Shown here in pieces: positions 16,812-25,796 of a stretch of 64,000 bases of DNA. How positions within the stretch are numbered: position 1 is the first letter of the stretch; each line of letters opens with the position of its first letter. Position numbers and translations under genes: made by a program. The notes below the pieces were generated by a model. The model did not search any database. It had not been told where the DNA came from and saw nothing but the letters and a program-made list of their open reading frames with translations. This stretch comes from Brevibacterium aurantiacum (lineage in GTDB: Bacteria; Actinomycetota; Actinomycetes; Actinomycetales; Brevibacteriaceae), in contig NZ_FXZB01000008.1 in NCBI RefSeq assembly GCF_900169065.1, positions 1 to 64,000 of the forward strand. The letters run 5' to 3'.

Positions 16812-17627
16812 TCACAAAAATGAATAGAGTTCATTCAGATCTCCCGCGAAAAAACCCGACACTGCATGAACTTCCCGAGTGCCCAACTCAGCATCAAGCT
16901 CTCGAAACGAAATACTCTGCGCGGCCCCCGGCCATCCCTTCGGCAACAACGTCGCTGGCAGCTGCGGGTCCGTACGCGCAAGAGCCAGCCAATCCAAGTG
17001 GAGCTCGACTCGCTTGACCAGCGCGTCAACCGGCGACAGTGAATCCGGATCAACAGCTCGCCACTTCTCGCCGAACGACTCATAGTCGGCGGCCAACTCC
17101 GCCAGGTCGAAAGCGCCTGCCAGCATCTCTTCGGACGTCGGGGGCTGAGGCTCGCCATAGACGACAATCGGAGAGATCACCGACTGCTCCGGCCCCAGTA
17201 TCGTGGCAACATCATGCGGCCCGGGAGCCACCCAAGGGCCGCCATCCACCTGAGCGAAACCAGCCCACGACAGCCTCGACGCCATCTGGTGGCGCAGTGT
17301 CCTCTTCGACTCGGGCACCTGGATGCGCACAAAGGTCCATCGGCCGTCCCAATCCTGGGGCTGCCAGCCGGCGAACATCTTCTCCTGACCCTCGCGCAGA
17401 ATCGCCCGTCCGCGATCGGAGAGCGTGTAGAAGGTCTTGCGGCCCTCTTTGTGTCGCACGATGAAGTTCTTCGCCGCCATCCGCTGCAGCACGGACCTGG
17501 CCGCCGACTCCCCCACACCCAGCCTGCCCATGACGAACACGATCGAGGCCCCGCTCAGCGGCCTGGGGTCATCAAGCATGTGCAGGCCGGCGAGCGCGAA
17601 GAAGAGTGACTGCGGGTGAACCGTCAT
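16812..17627 (-). CDS. PaaX-family transcriptional repressor
   Basis: The 271-residue regulator has an N-terminal winged helix (QSLFFALAGLHMLDDPRPLSGASIVFVMGRLGVGESAARSVLQRMAAKNFIVRHKEGRKTFY region) and a PaaX-like C-terminal half with WDGRWTFVRIQVPESKR. PaaX proteins repress aryl-CoA catabolic operons and are released by the CoA thioester made by the pathway's ligase. It is divergent from the transporter/CoA-ligase operon starting at 17815, which is therefore its likely target. The inducer is probably an acyl-CoA formed by one of the two ligases there; that is inference. Confidence 0.88.
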   Translation of the reverse strand: MTVHPQSLFFALAGLHMLDDPRPLSGASIVFVMGRLGVGESAARSVLQRMAAKNFIVRHKEGRKTFYTLSDRGRAILREGQEKMFAGWQPQDWDGRWTFVRIQVPESKRTLRHQMASRLSWAGFAQVDGGPWVAPGPHDVATILGPEQSVISPIVVYGEPQPPTSEEMLAGAFDLAELAADYESFGEKWRAVDPDSLSPVDALVKRVELHLDWLALARTDPQLPATLLPKGWPGAAQSISFRELDAELGTREVHAVSGFFAGDLNELYSFL

Positions 17628-17681
17628 GCCTCTACTTTACGGTCTCTACGTCGCTCCGAACCATCTATTAATCGCATTTCA

Positions 17682-17712
17682 TTGACGTCACAACATAATA
17701 TTGCATAGTATT
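17682..17712 (+). promoter_or_regulatory. Promoter with overlapping palindromic operator for the CoA-catabolism operon
   Basis: A -35 TTGACG (17682-17687) and a -10 TAGTAT (17706-17711) are separated by 18 bases. An imperfect palindrome, AATATTGCATAGTATT (17697-17712), covers the spacer end and the -10, the classic place for a repressor. It is 103 bases upstream of the transporter start and about 70 bases from the paaX-like start, which suggests that PaaX blocks this promoter and perhaps its own. Confidence 0.55.
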
Positions 17713-17814
17713 GGAAACGGTTCGGTCAGCGGCGATCGGCCCCCTTCCCGGCACAGGACACCGCACAGAACGACGAGCCACCCACAGCCAAGCCACACAA
17801 TCAGCGAGGATCAC

Positions 17815-19200
17815 ATGGCTTCCGCGAAATCCACACAGACCAAATCGACACCGATGCTCAAACGAGCAGCCGCCTCGGCGTACCTGGGCAGTGTCATCGA
17901 GTACTACGACTTCTTCGTCTACTCCGTCTGCGCAGCACTCGTCTTCAAGGACGTCTTCTTCTCCAACCTCACCCCGGCCATCGGCACCCTGGCCAGCCTG
18001 GCTACCTTCGCCACCGGCTACCTGGCCCGGCCCCTGGGCGGCATCATCTTCGGCCACTTCGGCGACAAGCTGGGCCGCAAGCGCATGCTCATCGTCAGCA
18101 TGTTCACCATCGGCATCGCGTCGACCGCAATCGGCTTGCTGCCCACCTACGACCAGGCGGGGCTCATCGCCCCCGTCCTTCTCATCCTCATCCGCGTCAT
18201 CCAAGGCGTGGCCATCGGCGGCGAATGGGGCGGGGCCATGCTCATGTCCGCCGAACACTCCACGTCCAACCGCGGCTTCTGGGCCAGCTTCACCAGCGCC
18301 GGGGCACCCACCGGCCAGCTCGTCTCCGCGCTCGTCATCGCCGGTACCCTCGCAGCCATGGGCCCCGACGCCTTCATCGCCTGGGGTTGGCGACTGCCGT
18401 TCCTCGCCTCGGTCCTCCTGCTGGTCATCGGCGTCATCGTCCGCTCCGCTGTCGATGAGTCACCAGAGTTCCTCGCAGCGAAGAAGCGCACGCCCAAGGC
18501 TGGCATCCCGATCCTCGCCACTCTGCGCAAGCAGCCGCTGACACTGCTGCTCGCAGTGGGCGTGGGCCTGTCCGCCTTCATGTTCCAGGGACTGCTCACC
18601 ACCTATTCCATCGCCTACGGCGTGCAGATCGGCATCGAACGGCAGACGGTTCTCAACGCTCTGTCCTTCTCCTCCTTCTTCGCGATCTTCGGCATCATCG
18701 GCTGGTCCCGCCTCTCCGACACGATCGGACGCAGGCCCCTCGTCATCGCCGGGGCCGTGTTCATCGCCGTCTGGGGCTTCGCCCTCTTCCCCCTGCTGGA
18801 GACGAAGAACGGCATCATCATCACCATCGGCATGGTCGTCGGCCAAGGCATCATCCACCCGATGATCTACGGCCCGCTGGCCGGTCTCTACTCGGAGCTC
18901 TTCGACACCGAGCACCGCTACACCGGTGCCTCACTCGGCTATCAGATCGCCGGCATCGGCGCGGGCATCTCGCCCGTCCTCTTCGCCGCGATCATGAGCT
19001 CCACCGGATCACCGTCGACCATTCCGCTGTCCATCGTTCTCCTCGTCGTGGCCGCCATCAGCATCCTCTGCATCTGGCGACTCGGTGAGACGAAGTCACG
19101 GACCTTGTCCGAACAGCGCTTCGCCGAGACACCGGCTGCCACCGGTACTGCACCGACGACCGACACCCCACCAGCAGCAATGGAAGGACCGACTCAGTGA
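17815..19200 (+). CDS. MFS transporter, MHS type, first gene of the CoA operon
   Basis: The 461-residue carrier is related to the one at 4755-6116: VIEYYDFFVYSVCAALVF in helix 1, GHFGDKLGRKRM in the first cytoplasmic loop, and GVAIGGEWGGAMLMSAEH. ATG 17815 is chosen because GCGAGGA sits at 17804-17810; an earlier in-frame start would run through the promoter. It should import the organic or aromatic acid that the following ligases activate. Its stop overlaps the next start (GTGA at 19197-19200), so translation is coupled. Confidence 0.9.
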   Translation: MASAKSTQTKSTPMLKRAAASAYLGSVIEYYDFFVYSVCAALVFKDVFFSNLTPAIGTLASLATFATGYLARPLGGIIFGHFGDKLGRKRMLIVSMFTIGIASTAIGLLPTYDQAGLIAPVLLILIRVIQGVAIGGEWGGAMLMSAEHSTSNRGFWASFTSAGAPTGQLVSALVIAGTLAAMGPDAFIAWGWRLPFLASVLLLVIGVIVRSAVDESPEFLAAKKRTPKAGIPILATLRKQPLTLLLAVGVGLSAFMFQGLLTTYSIAYGVQIGIERQTVLNALSFSSFFAIFGIIGWSRLSDTIGRRPLVIAGAVFIAVWGFALFPLLETKNGIIITIGMVVGQGIIHPMIYGPLAGLYSELFDTEHRYTGASLGYQIAGIGAGISPVLFAAIMSSTGSPSTIPLSIVLLVVAAISILCIWRLGETKSRTLSEQRFAETPAATGTAPTTDTPPAAMEGPTQ

Positions 19201-20810
19201 CCTTCACCCACCCCAGCCTGGCCAGGCTCTCCGAACGCCAGGCCACCGACTACGGCGAGAAGACTGCGATCACCTTCGCCGGCATCGACTACTCCTACGT
19301 CCAGATGCACGAACGCACACTATCCCGGGCCGCCGACCTCCACTCACGTGGCATTGGCCGAGGCGACCGGGTGGCCTACCTCGGCCCCAACCACCCAGCG
19401 CTCATTGAAGTCCTCCTCGCCTGCCTGCGCCTGGGAGCGATCTTCATCCCGCTGAACTGGCGGCTGGCCCCGGCCGAACTGGACTATCAGCTCACCCTCG
19501 CCGAGGTGGCCCGACTGTACGTCGCCCCCGAGATGTCTGAGACCGCCGAGCAACTCAGCGACGCCGTCGCGCAGAAACCGGTGCGCTGGGAGGACACAGC
19601 CACCTCGGCGAGCGTGCCGGTGGTGCCTGCGGCTGAGGTCACCGGTGACGAACCGGCGTTTCTGCTCTTCACGTCCGGAACGACGGGGCGGCCCAAGGGT
19701 GCGGTGCTCTCACACGCGAATCTGCTGTGGAATTCCTTCAACCTTCTGCTCAACTCGGACCTCACCGCCAACGACGTCACGCTGGTCACCGCTCCCCTCT
19801 TCCACGTCATCGGCCTCGACCAGCAGGTGATGACCAGCTACCTGCGCGGGGCGCACATGCTCATCGAATCCAAGTGGGACGTGAACCGCGCCTTCGACGC
19901 CATCGAGCACGAAGGTCTGACGTGGATGGCCGGGGTGACGACCATGTTCTCCGACATGCTCCAATCACCGAGGTGGAACACCGCCGACCTGTCCTCTCTG
20001 CGATTCGTCAACTCCGGTGGCGCACCGATCCCCGTCTCACTCATCGAGGCATTCCAGGCCAAGGACATCATGTTCTGCCAGGGCTACGGACTCACCGAAA
20101 CCTCCCCCGGATGCACGTTCCTGCCTGCTGCGAACGCGTTGGACAAGGCAGGATCGGCAGGCCGGGCCGTGCCCTTCACCGAGGTGCGCGTCCGTGACCT
20201 GGCCGGCAACGACTGCGAAGCCGGAGTCAAGGGCGAGATCGTCGTCCGCGGGCCCAATGTCACCAGCGGCTACTGGAACAACCAGGCCGCGACCGATGCG
20301 GCGTTCTCGCCCGGCGGTTGGTTCCACACCGGCGACATCGGCTATCTCGACGCCGAGGGGTTCCTCTTCATCGTCGACCGGCTCAAGGACATGTTCATCT
20401 CCGGCGGGGAGAACGTCTATCCCGCCGAGGTGGAATCCGCCCTTTTCGACCACCCTGCCGTGGCCGAGGCCGCTGTCGTCGCGGCCGCCGATGAACGGTG
20501 GGGCGAGGTGGGCCACGCCTTCGTCATCGTGACTGTACCTGAGACCGGGGCTGGCGCTGATGCCGGAGCCGACTCTGCAGCTTCGCCCCTGACCGGAGAA
20601 GAACTGCGCGAGTTCCTGCTCACCCGCCTGGCCAAATACAAGGTGCCGAAGTACTTCGACCTCGTCGACGAACTCCCCCGCACCGGCTCCGGGAAGGTCC
20701 ACAAGGTCTCTCTGCGCACCACCGGCGGCCTCGGCGCCCACTCCACAGAATCTTCTCCCTCAACCACCGGCAAGCCAGCACCAACCGCACCATCGAAGGA
20801 CCACGCATGA
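19197..20810 (+). CDS. Acyl-CoA synthetase (AMP-forming)
   Basis: The 537-residue enzyme has the full ANL-superfamily set: LLFTSGTTGRPKGAVLSH (about 156-173, P-loop), GYGLTETSP (A5), GGWFHTGDIGYLDAEGFLFIVDR (A7), KDMFISGGENVYPAEVE (A8) and the C-terminal RTGSGKVHK lysine. It activates a carboxylic acid with ATP and CoA. The type resembles FadD3/FadD13 and hydroxycinnamate ligases, so an aryl-propenoic or medium-chain acid is plausible. The GTG start overlaps the transporter stop, and its stop overlaps the next ATG. An Ala/Gly/Asp-rich insert lies just before residue 460. Confidence 0.9.
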   Translation: MTFTHPSLARLSERQATDYGEKTAITFAGIDYSYVQMHERTLSRAADLHSRGIGRGDRVAYLGPNHPALIEVLLACLRLGAIFIPLNWRLAPAELDYQLTLAEVARLYVAPEMSETAEQLSDAVAQKPVRWEDTATSASVPVVPAAEVTGDEPAFLLFTSGTTGRPKGAVLSHANLLWNSFNLLLNSDLTANDVTLVTAPLFHVIGLDQQVMTSYLRGAHMLIESKWDVNRAFDAIEHEGLTWMAGVTTMFSDMLQSPRWNTADLSSLRFVNSGGAPIPVSLIEAFQAKDIMFCQGYGLTETSPGCTFLPAANALDKAGSAGRAVPFTEVRVRDLAGNDCEAGVKGEIVVRGPNVTSGYWNNQAATDAAFSPGGWFHTGDIGYLDAEGFLFIVDRLKDMFISGGENVYPAEVESALFDHPAVAEAAVVAAADERWGEVGHAFVIVTVPETGAGADAGADSAASPLTGEELREFLLTRLAKYKVPKYFDLVDELPRTGSGKVHKVSLRTTGGLGAHSTESSPSTTGKPAPTAPSKDHA

Positions 20811-21631
20811 CCAACTCCCCTGCTTCCCACCTCACGGACGTCTCCTCACAGCCGACCACGCTCGAGATCTCCGAGGCTCTGCGCTTCACCACCGAAGGCA
20901 GCATCGGCATCCTCACCCTCGATCGCCCGGCCAAACGCAACGCCCTTGACGATGCCACGGTGGCCGCCCTGGGCGAGTTCTTCCGCACCCCGCCAGAGGT
21001 CTCGGCGATCGTGCTGACAACCGTCGGCGATCACTTCTGCGCCGGCCTCGACCTGTCCGAAATGGCCGAACGCGACGCCGTGGCCGGCCTCCACCATTCG
21101 CGCGGTTGGCACAAGACGATGAGCATGATCACCGAATCCGAAATCCCCGTCGTCGCTGTCCTCCAGGGCGGGGTCATCGGCGGTGGACTCGAACTCGCCA
21201 CTGCCGCCCACCTGCGCGTGGCCGAAGAGAGCGCCTACTTCGCCCTGCCCGAGGGCAAGCGCGGTCTCTTCGTCGGCGGCGGCGCTTCGGTGCGCGTCCC
21301 CCGACTCATCGGACTCAGCCGTGTGCAGGACATGATGCTCACCGGGCGTAAGTTCGATGCCGCCGAGGCCGAAGCGATCGGGCTCGTCAACTACCGTGTA
21401 CCAGTCGGCGAAGGCCTGGACAAGGCCAAGGAACTCGCGGCCTCGATCGCCTCGAATTCCCCGGTGACGAACTACGCGATCACCCAGACACTGCCGCGCA
21501 TCGTCGAATCCGGGCGAGATGAGGGCTACATGATGGAGTCCCTCATGGCCTCCGTCGCCCAGTCGAGCACCGAGGCCAAGGACCTCATGCGCGCCTTCCT
21601 CGACGGCTCCGGCCCCAAGGTCAACAAGTGA
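20807..21631 (+). CDS. Enoyl-CoA hydratase / crotonase-family enzyme
   Basis: The 274-residue crotonase has the oxyanion-hole segment HFCAGLDLSEMAE and the second loop GGVIGGGLELATAAHLRVA, followed by FALPEGKRGL. Glu residues occur at both catalytic positions of enoyl-CoA hydratase (GGGLEL and LPE), so hydration of an enoyl-CoA is plausible; retro-aldol cleavage, as in feruloyl-CoA hydratase/lyase, cannot be excluded. ATGA overlaps at 20807-20810 tie it to the ligase gene. It would act on the CoA ester produced there. Confidence 0.88.
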   Translation: MTNSPASHLTDVSSQPTTLEISEALRFTTEGSIGILTLDRPAKRNALDDATVAALGEFFRTPPEVSAIVLTTVGDHFCAGLDLSEMAERDAVAGLHHSRGWHKTMSMITESEIPVVAVLQGGVIGGGLELATAAHLRVAEESAYFALPEGKRGLFVGGGASVRVPRLIGLSRVQDMMLTGRKFDAAEAEAIGLVNYRVPVGEGLDKAKELAASIASNSPVTNYAITQTLPRIVESGRDEGYMMESLMASVAQSSTEAKDLMRAFLDGSGPKVNK

Positions 21632-21642
21632 GGAGCTCCGAC

Positions 21643-23685
21643 ATGCCAAAAGTCATCCGCGACGTTCCCACCGACGCCATCGAGACCAGCAGCATCGGTG
21701 CCTTCCTCACCTGGGTCAATGCCAAGTTCGGCTACTCGTTTGATGGCTGGGACGATCTCTACGCCTGGTCGATCACCGATATCGAAGACTTCTGGGAATC
21801 CGTCTGGGAGTACTTTGACGTGAAGTCCCACAGCCCGTACACCTCGGTGCTCGAGGAACGGGTCATGCCGCACGCTCGCTGGTTCACCGGAGCAACGCTC
21901 AATTACGCCGAGCACTCCCTGGGTGCGCCCGAACAGGCCGACGAGGTGGCCGTGACCGCGGTGTCCCAGACTCGTGAGGACTTCACACTCACCTACGCCG
22001 AGCTCCGCCGCGAGGTCGCCCGAGTCCGCGCCGGTCTCATCGACCTGGGAGTGAAGAAGGGTGACCGAGTCGTCGGCTATCTGCCCAATCAGCCCGAGGC
22101 CCTCGTCGCGTTCCTTGCCGCGGCCAGTCTCGGAGCGATCTGGGCCAGCTGCGCACCAGAGTTCGGCACCCAATCCGTCATCGACCGCTTCAGCCAGGTC
22201 GAACCCACCGTGCTGCTGGCAATCAGCGGCTACATGTACGGCAACAAGGCCGTCGACCGCACAGGCGAACTCACCGAGGTCCTCGCAGCACTCCCCACAC
22301 TGACCCACCTCGTCTCCCTCGACTATGGGGACTTCACCCTCGATGACGACACACGCGAACAGTTCACGAACGGTGCCGGCCTCGACCACGCGATCGACGT
22401 CGTTGACTATGCGGGGCTCGGGGCAACCTCGGCGGGTACGGCCGGCGGGGCCCCCTCGGCGGAATTGGAGTTCGAACCGGTACCCTTCGACCACCCGCTA
22501 TTCATCCTCTTCTCCTCCGGAACCACCGGCAGGCCGAAGGCCATCGTGCACAGCCACGGCGGCATCCTCCTCGAGACGCTGAAGAATCACAGCCTGCACT
22601 TCGATCTGGGACCGGGCAGCCAGTTCTGCTGGTTCTCCACGACCGCGTGGATGATGTGGAACGCTCTCATCGGCGGGTTGGTCGTCGGGTCCTCGATCGT
22701 CATGATCGACGGCAACCCCAACTTTCCGGATCCCAAGGAACTCTGGCGCATCGCTGCGAACACCAAAGCCACACTCATGGGTGTGGCACCTGGAGCGATC
22801 ATGTCTGCCCGCAAGGCTGGGTTCAACCCCACCGAGGAATTCGACCTGTCCGCGGTCTCCCAGTTCGGCGCCGCCGGTGCACCACTGCCCGCCGAGGGGT
22901 ACGAATGGGTGTACGAGCAGTTCGGTGACGATGTGCTGCTCAATGTGGGCTGCGGCGGTACCGATGTGTGTACCGGCATCCTCCAGGCTTCCCCACTGAC
23001 ACCGGTGTACTCGGGCGAAATGTCGGGAGTCTCCCTCGGCTTCGCCGCTTCCGCCTTCGACGCCTCCGGAAACGAAGTGGTCGATGATCTGGGCGAACTC
23101 GTCATCACCCAGCCCACCCCGTCCATGCCCGTAACCTTCTGGGGCGAGAACGGTGACGCCCGGTATGAGGCAGCGTACTTCGACAAGTACCCCAGCATCT
23201 GGCGCCACGGGGACTGGGCGAAGTTCACCACCGGCGGCGGTGTCGTCGTCACCGGCCGCTCCGACGCCACCCTCAACCGCGGCGGGGTGCGCTTGGGCAC
23301 CGCGGACTTCTACTCGGTGCTCGACACCTTCGCCGAGGTAGCCGATGCCCTGGTCATCCACCTCGAGGATCCCGATGGTGGGATGGGCGAGCTCGTCCTT
23401 TTCGTCCAAACCGAGGACGGGATGTCATTCTCTGACGGACTGTCGGATCGGATTAGGACTGAGCTGAAGTCACGGCTGTCCCCCAGGCATACGCCGGACG
23501 AGGTCGTGCCGGTCACACGGATTCCACTGGGTCGCACGGGCAAGAAGCTCGAGGTCCCGGTCAAACGCATCGTTCAGGGTGCGACCGCCGAGTCAGTGGC
23601 GAGCACCGGGGCCTTGCAGGATCCGTGGTCGCTCGATGAGTACGTGGAGTATGCACAGGCACGAAAGGCGAAGGTGGAGGCATGA
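21643..23685 (+). CDS. Acetoacetate-CoA ligase-like acyl-CoA synthetase
   Basis: The 680-residue protein matches the acetoacetyl-CoA synthetase branch of the ANL family: an N-terminal ACAS-type domain (WSITDIEDFWESVWEYFDV), FILFSSGTTGRPKAIVHSHGG (P-loop), STTAWMMWN, YPSIWRHGDWAKFTTGGGVVVTGRSDATLNRGGVR, and GRTGKKLEVPVKRI with the catalytic lysine. It activates acetoacetate or another 3-oxo acid. ATG 21643 is preferred over GTG 21628 because GAGGAG (21630-21635) sits 7 bases upstream of it. In this operon it may recapture a 3-oxo acid released from the side chain by hydrolysis. Confidence 0.88.
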   Translation: MPKVIRDVPTDAIETSSIGAFLTWVNAKFGYSFDGWDDLYAWSITDIEDFWESVWEYFDVKSHSPYTSVLEERVMPHARWFTGATLNYAEHSLGAPEQADEVAVTAVSQTREDFTLTYAELRREVARVRAGLIDLGVKKGDRVVGYLPNQPEALVAFLAAASLGAIWASCAPEFGTQSVIDRFSQVEPTVLLAISGYMYGNKAVDRTGELTEVLAALPTLTHLVSLDYGDFTLDDDTREQFTNGAGLDHAIDVVDYAGLGATSAGTAGGAPSAELEFEPVPFDHPLFILFSSGTTGRPKAIVHSHGGILLETLKNHSLHFDLGPGSQFCWFSTTAWMMWNALIGGLVVGSSIVMIDGNPNFPDPKELWRIAANTKATLMGVAPGAIMSARKAGFNPTEEFDLSAVSQFGAAGAPLPAEGYEWVYEQFGDDVLLNVGCGGTDVCTGILQASPLTPVYSGEMSGVSLGFAASAFDASGNEVVDDLGELVITQPTPSMPVTFWGENGDARYEAAYFDKYPSIWRHGDWAKFTTGGGVVVTGRSDATLNRGGVRLGTADFYSVLDTFAEVADALVIHLEDPDGGMGELVLFVQTEDGMSFSDGLSDRIRTELKSRLSPRHTPDEVVPVTRIPLGRTGKKLEVPVKRIVQGATAESVASTGALQDPWSLDEYVEYAQARKAKVEA

Positions 23686-24617
23686 GTACAACTCTCAAGG
23701 TCGCGATCCTCGGTACCGGTGTCATCGGGGCCGCGTGGGCGACGGGATTCCTCACTGCCGGGCACACGGTCACGGCCTTCGACCCAGCAGACGGTGCCGA
23801 AGCGCGATTGCGGTCCCAAGTCGAGGGAAACCTCGAAGTGACCGGAGAAGGTGACATCACCTCGGCGATGGAGCGTCTGCACTTCGCAGGATCATTGGCC
23901 GAGTCGGTCGGCGATGCTGATTTCGTGCAGGAGAACGGTCCCGAGCGTCTCGACATCAAGCAGTCCATGCTCGCCGAAACCGACTCCGCAGTGCCCGCTT
24001 CCGCGATCATCGCATCGTCGACCTCCGGGTTCGCGCCGAGCGAGCTGGCGACCAAAGCGACCAATCATCCCGAACGGATCGTCGTCGGGCACCCGTTCAA
24101 CCCGGCTCACCTGGTTCCCCTCGTCGAGCTCGTGCCGACACCGGCGACTCCCGCCGAGGTGGTCAAGCGTGGGCTCGAGATCTACCGGTCGATCGGGAAG
24201 AAGCCGATCCTCGTCCGTGCCGAACTGCCCGGTCATGTCACGAACCGCCTGCAGGCGGCCCTGTGGCAGGAAGCGTATTCGCTTGTCGACCGCGGCATGG
24301 TCTCTGTCGAGGACATCGATACGGCGATCTCCTATGGGCCCGGTCTGCGCTGGGCGATTCTCGGTCCCCTCGTGCAGCAGGGACTGTCCGGCGGACAGGG
24401 CGGGATGCGGCACGTGCTCGAGCACCTGGGACCACCACAGGAAGTGTGGATGCGTGACTTGGGGCAGGTCCACCTCGGCGAGGAGTTGACTGACAAGCTG
24501 GTCGCCGGGGTCGACGATGAGCTCGAGGGCAAGGATCCTGTGCTCATCGCCAAGCAACGCGACGAGATGCTGCTTGAACTCATCGCCCTCAAGCGCAAGT
24601 ACGGGGAGCTTCCCTAG
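23682..24617 (+). CDS. 3-hydroxyacyl-CoA dehydrogenase family protein (carnitine-dehydrogenase-like)
   Basis: The 311-residue enzyme has the NAD-binding ILGTGVIGAAWA (9-20), the family signature VVGHPFNPAHLVPLVELV with the catalytic His, and a helical C-terminal domain. The segment GLRWAILGPLVQQGLSGGQGGMRH resembles L-carnitine 3-dehydrogenases and lambda-crystallin-type proteins more than classical 3-hydroxybutyryl-CoA dehydrogenases. It should oxidise a 3-hydroxy acid or its CoA ester to the 3-oxo form, the step after hydration by the crotonase. ATGA overlaps the ligase stop. Confidence 0.86.
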   Translation: MSTTLKVAILGTGVIGAAWATGFLTAGHTVTAFDPADGAEARLRSQVEGNLEVTGEGDITSAMERLHFAGSLAESVGDADFVQENGPERLDIKQSMLAETDSAVPASAIIASSTSGFAPSELATKATNHPERIVVGHPFNPAHLVPLVELVPTPATPAEVVKRGLEIYRSIGKKPILVRAELPGHVTNRLQAALWQEAYSLVDRGMVSVEDIDTAISYGPGLRWAILGPLVQQGLSGGQGGMRHVLEHLGPPQEVWMRDLGQVHLGEELTDKLVAGVDDELEGKDPVLIAKQRDEMLLELIALKRKYGELP

Positions 24618-24697
24618 AGCCAGTTCCTGGGCACTGAGGTACAGCGTCCCTCACCCACGGCTACGATGCTGACAATCCCGTTTCCGGAAGGACACTC

Positions 24698-25582
24698 ATG
24701 ATCTACCAACCCAATATCGACCTCTCGAAGATCACCGCGATCGACGTGCACACACATGTCGAAGCCGATGCCCACCAACACACCTCGCTCGATCGCGAAC
24801 TCCTCGACGCCTCGGCGGGGTATTTCAAGGCACCGGTCCCCCGCACGCCCACGGTCGACGACCTCGCCGCCTACTACCGGGAGCGGAACATGGCGGCCGT
24901 GATCTTCACGGTCGACGCCAGAACGGCGCTGGGAGATCACCCTCCGGTCTCGTCGGAGATGATCGCGGAGAAGGCCGCCGAGCACAACGACGTCCTCATC
25001 CCCTTCGGTTCCGTCGATCCCCTCAACACCGCCGAGGCGATTGCCCGGGTCCACGATCTGGCGACGAACTACGGAGTCAGGGGCATGAAGTTTCACCCCA
25101 GCCTGCAGGGATTCGATCCCAGCGATCGCACCTACTACCCGATCTACGAAGCCTGCGCCGAACACGGACTGGTCACGCTCTTCCACACCGGACAGACCGG
25201 AATCGGAGCAGGACTCCCCGGCGGACGCGGAATCAAACTGCGGTACTCGGACCCGATGCTCCTCGACGACGTGGCAGCGGACTTCCCCACGCTGACGATG
25301 ATCCTCGCGCACCCGTCCGTGCCGTGGGCCGATGCCTCGATCTCGATCGCCACGCACAAGTCCAACGTGTTCATCGATCTCTCCGGGTGGTCGCCGAAGT
25401 ACTTCCCACCACAGCTGACCCGCGCCATCGGCTCCATGCTCAAGACCAAGACACTCTTCGGCTCCGACTTCCCGCTCATCACTCCCGAGCGTTGGATCAA
25501 GGACTTCGAGGAACTAGGTATCAAGGAGGAAGCCGTGCCGCTGATCATGAAGGACACCGCGGTGCGGGTGCTGGGGTTGTGA
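24698..25582 (+). CDS. Amidohydrolase-superfamily (amidohydrolase_2) enzyme
   Basis: The 294-residue TIM-barrel metallohydrolase has AIDVHTH (metal ligands, residues 14-20), RGMKFHPSLQ, LFHTGQTG, MILAHPSVPW and FGSDFPLI (final Asp). The family includes aromatic decarboxylases and C-C bond hydrolases. Amidohydrolases occur in actinobacterial hydroxycinnamate clusters (the Rhodococcus cou genes, from memory), where one is thought to cut a 3-oxo or 3-hydroxy side chain. That role fits here after ligase, hydratase and dehydrogenase. It lies 80 bases after the previous stop and may have its own ribosome site (GGAAGGACA). Confidence 0.82.
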   Translation: MIYQPNIDLSKITAIDVHTHVEADAHQHTSLDRELLDASAGYFKAPVPRTPTVDDLAAYYRERNMAAVIFTVDARTALGDHPPVSSEMIAEKAAEHNDVLIPFGSVDPLNTAEAIARVHDLATNYGVRGMKFHPSLQGFDPSDRTYYPIYEACAEHGLVTLFHTGQTGIGAGLPGGRGIKLRYSDPMLLDDVAADFPTLTMILAHPSVPWADASISIATHKSNVFIDLSGWSPKYFPPQLTRAIGSMLKTKTLFGSDFPLITPERWIKDFEELGIKEEAVPLIMKDTAVRVLGL

Positions 25583-25583
25583 G

Positions 25584-25652
25584 ATGACCGAGGCAGTATA
25601 CGAACTCCGACTCCGCGGCAAGCTGCTGATGTCGATCGGACTTCCTGCCTGA
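25584..25652 (+). CDS. Possible 22-residue peptide or gene remnant
   Basis: One base after the amidohydrolase stop, an ATG opens a 22-codon frame (MTEAVYELRLRGKLLMSIGL...). It resembles the first residues of a larger enzyme and may be the remains of a seventh operon gene that was deleted. No ribosome site is obvious apart from GTGAG. It may simply be untranslated. Confidence 0.25.
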   Translation: MTEAVYELRLRGKLLMSIGLPA

Positions 25653-25770
25653 GACGTCAGAGGTGGAGGCCGACCATACAGTTGAGTGCTTCCTCAGACC
25701 AGTGACGCGGAGCCGCCCCTCGACCGGTAGTTCGCCCGGATTCTCGCCGCGGAAGATGGGACGACACGTT

Positions 25771-25789
25771 ATTCTACGTTCTGTAGAAT
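25771..25789. promoter_or_regulatory. Operator-like palindrome upstream of the stress-protein gene
   Basis: ATTCTAC (25771-25777) and GTAGAAT (25783-25789) form a perfect 7-bp dyad with a 5-base spacer, in an AT-richer patch 90 bases before the universal stress protein gene. It is the form expected of a dimeric repressor or activator site. No matching regulator gene is adjacent. Confidence 0.45.
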
Positions 25790-25796
25790 TGTTGCT

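Noticed and set aside
21526..23409. Long minus-strand frames opposite the crotonase and acetoacetate-CoA ligase genes.
   Set aside because: Shadow frames with Gly/Asp/Val-rich products; they conflict with a tightly overlapping plus-strand operon.
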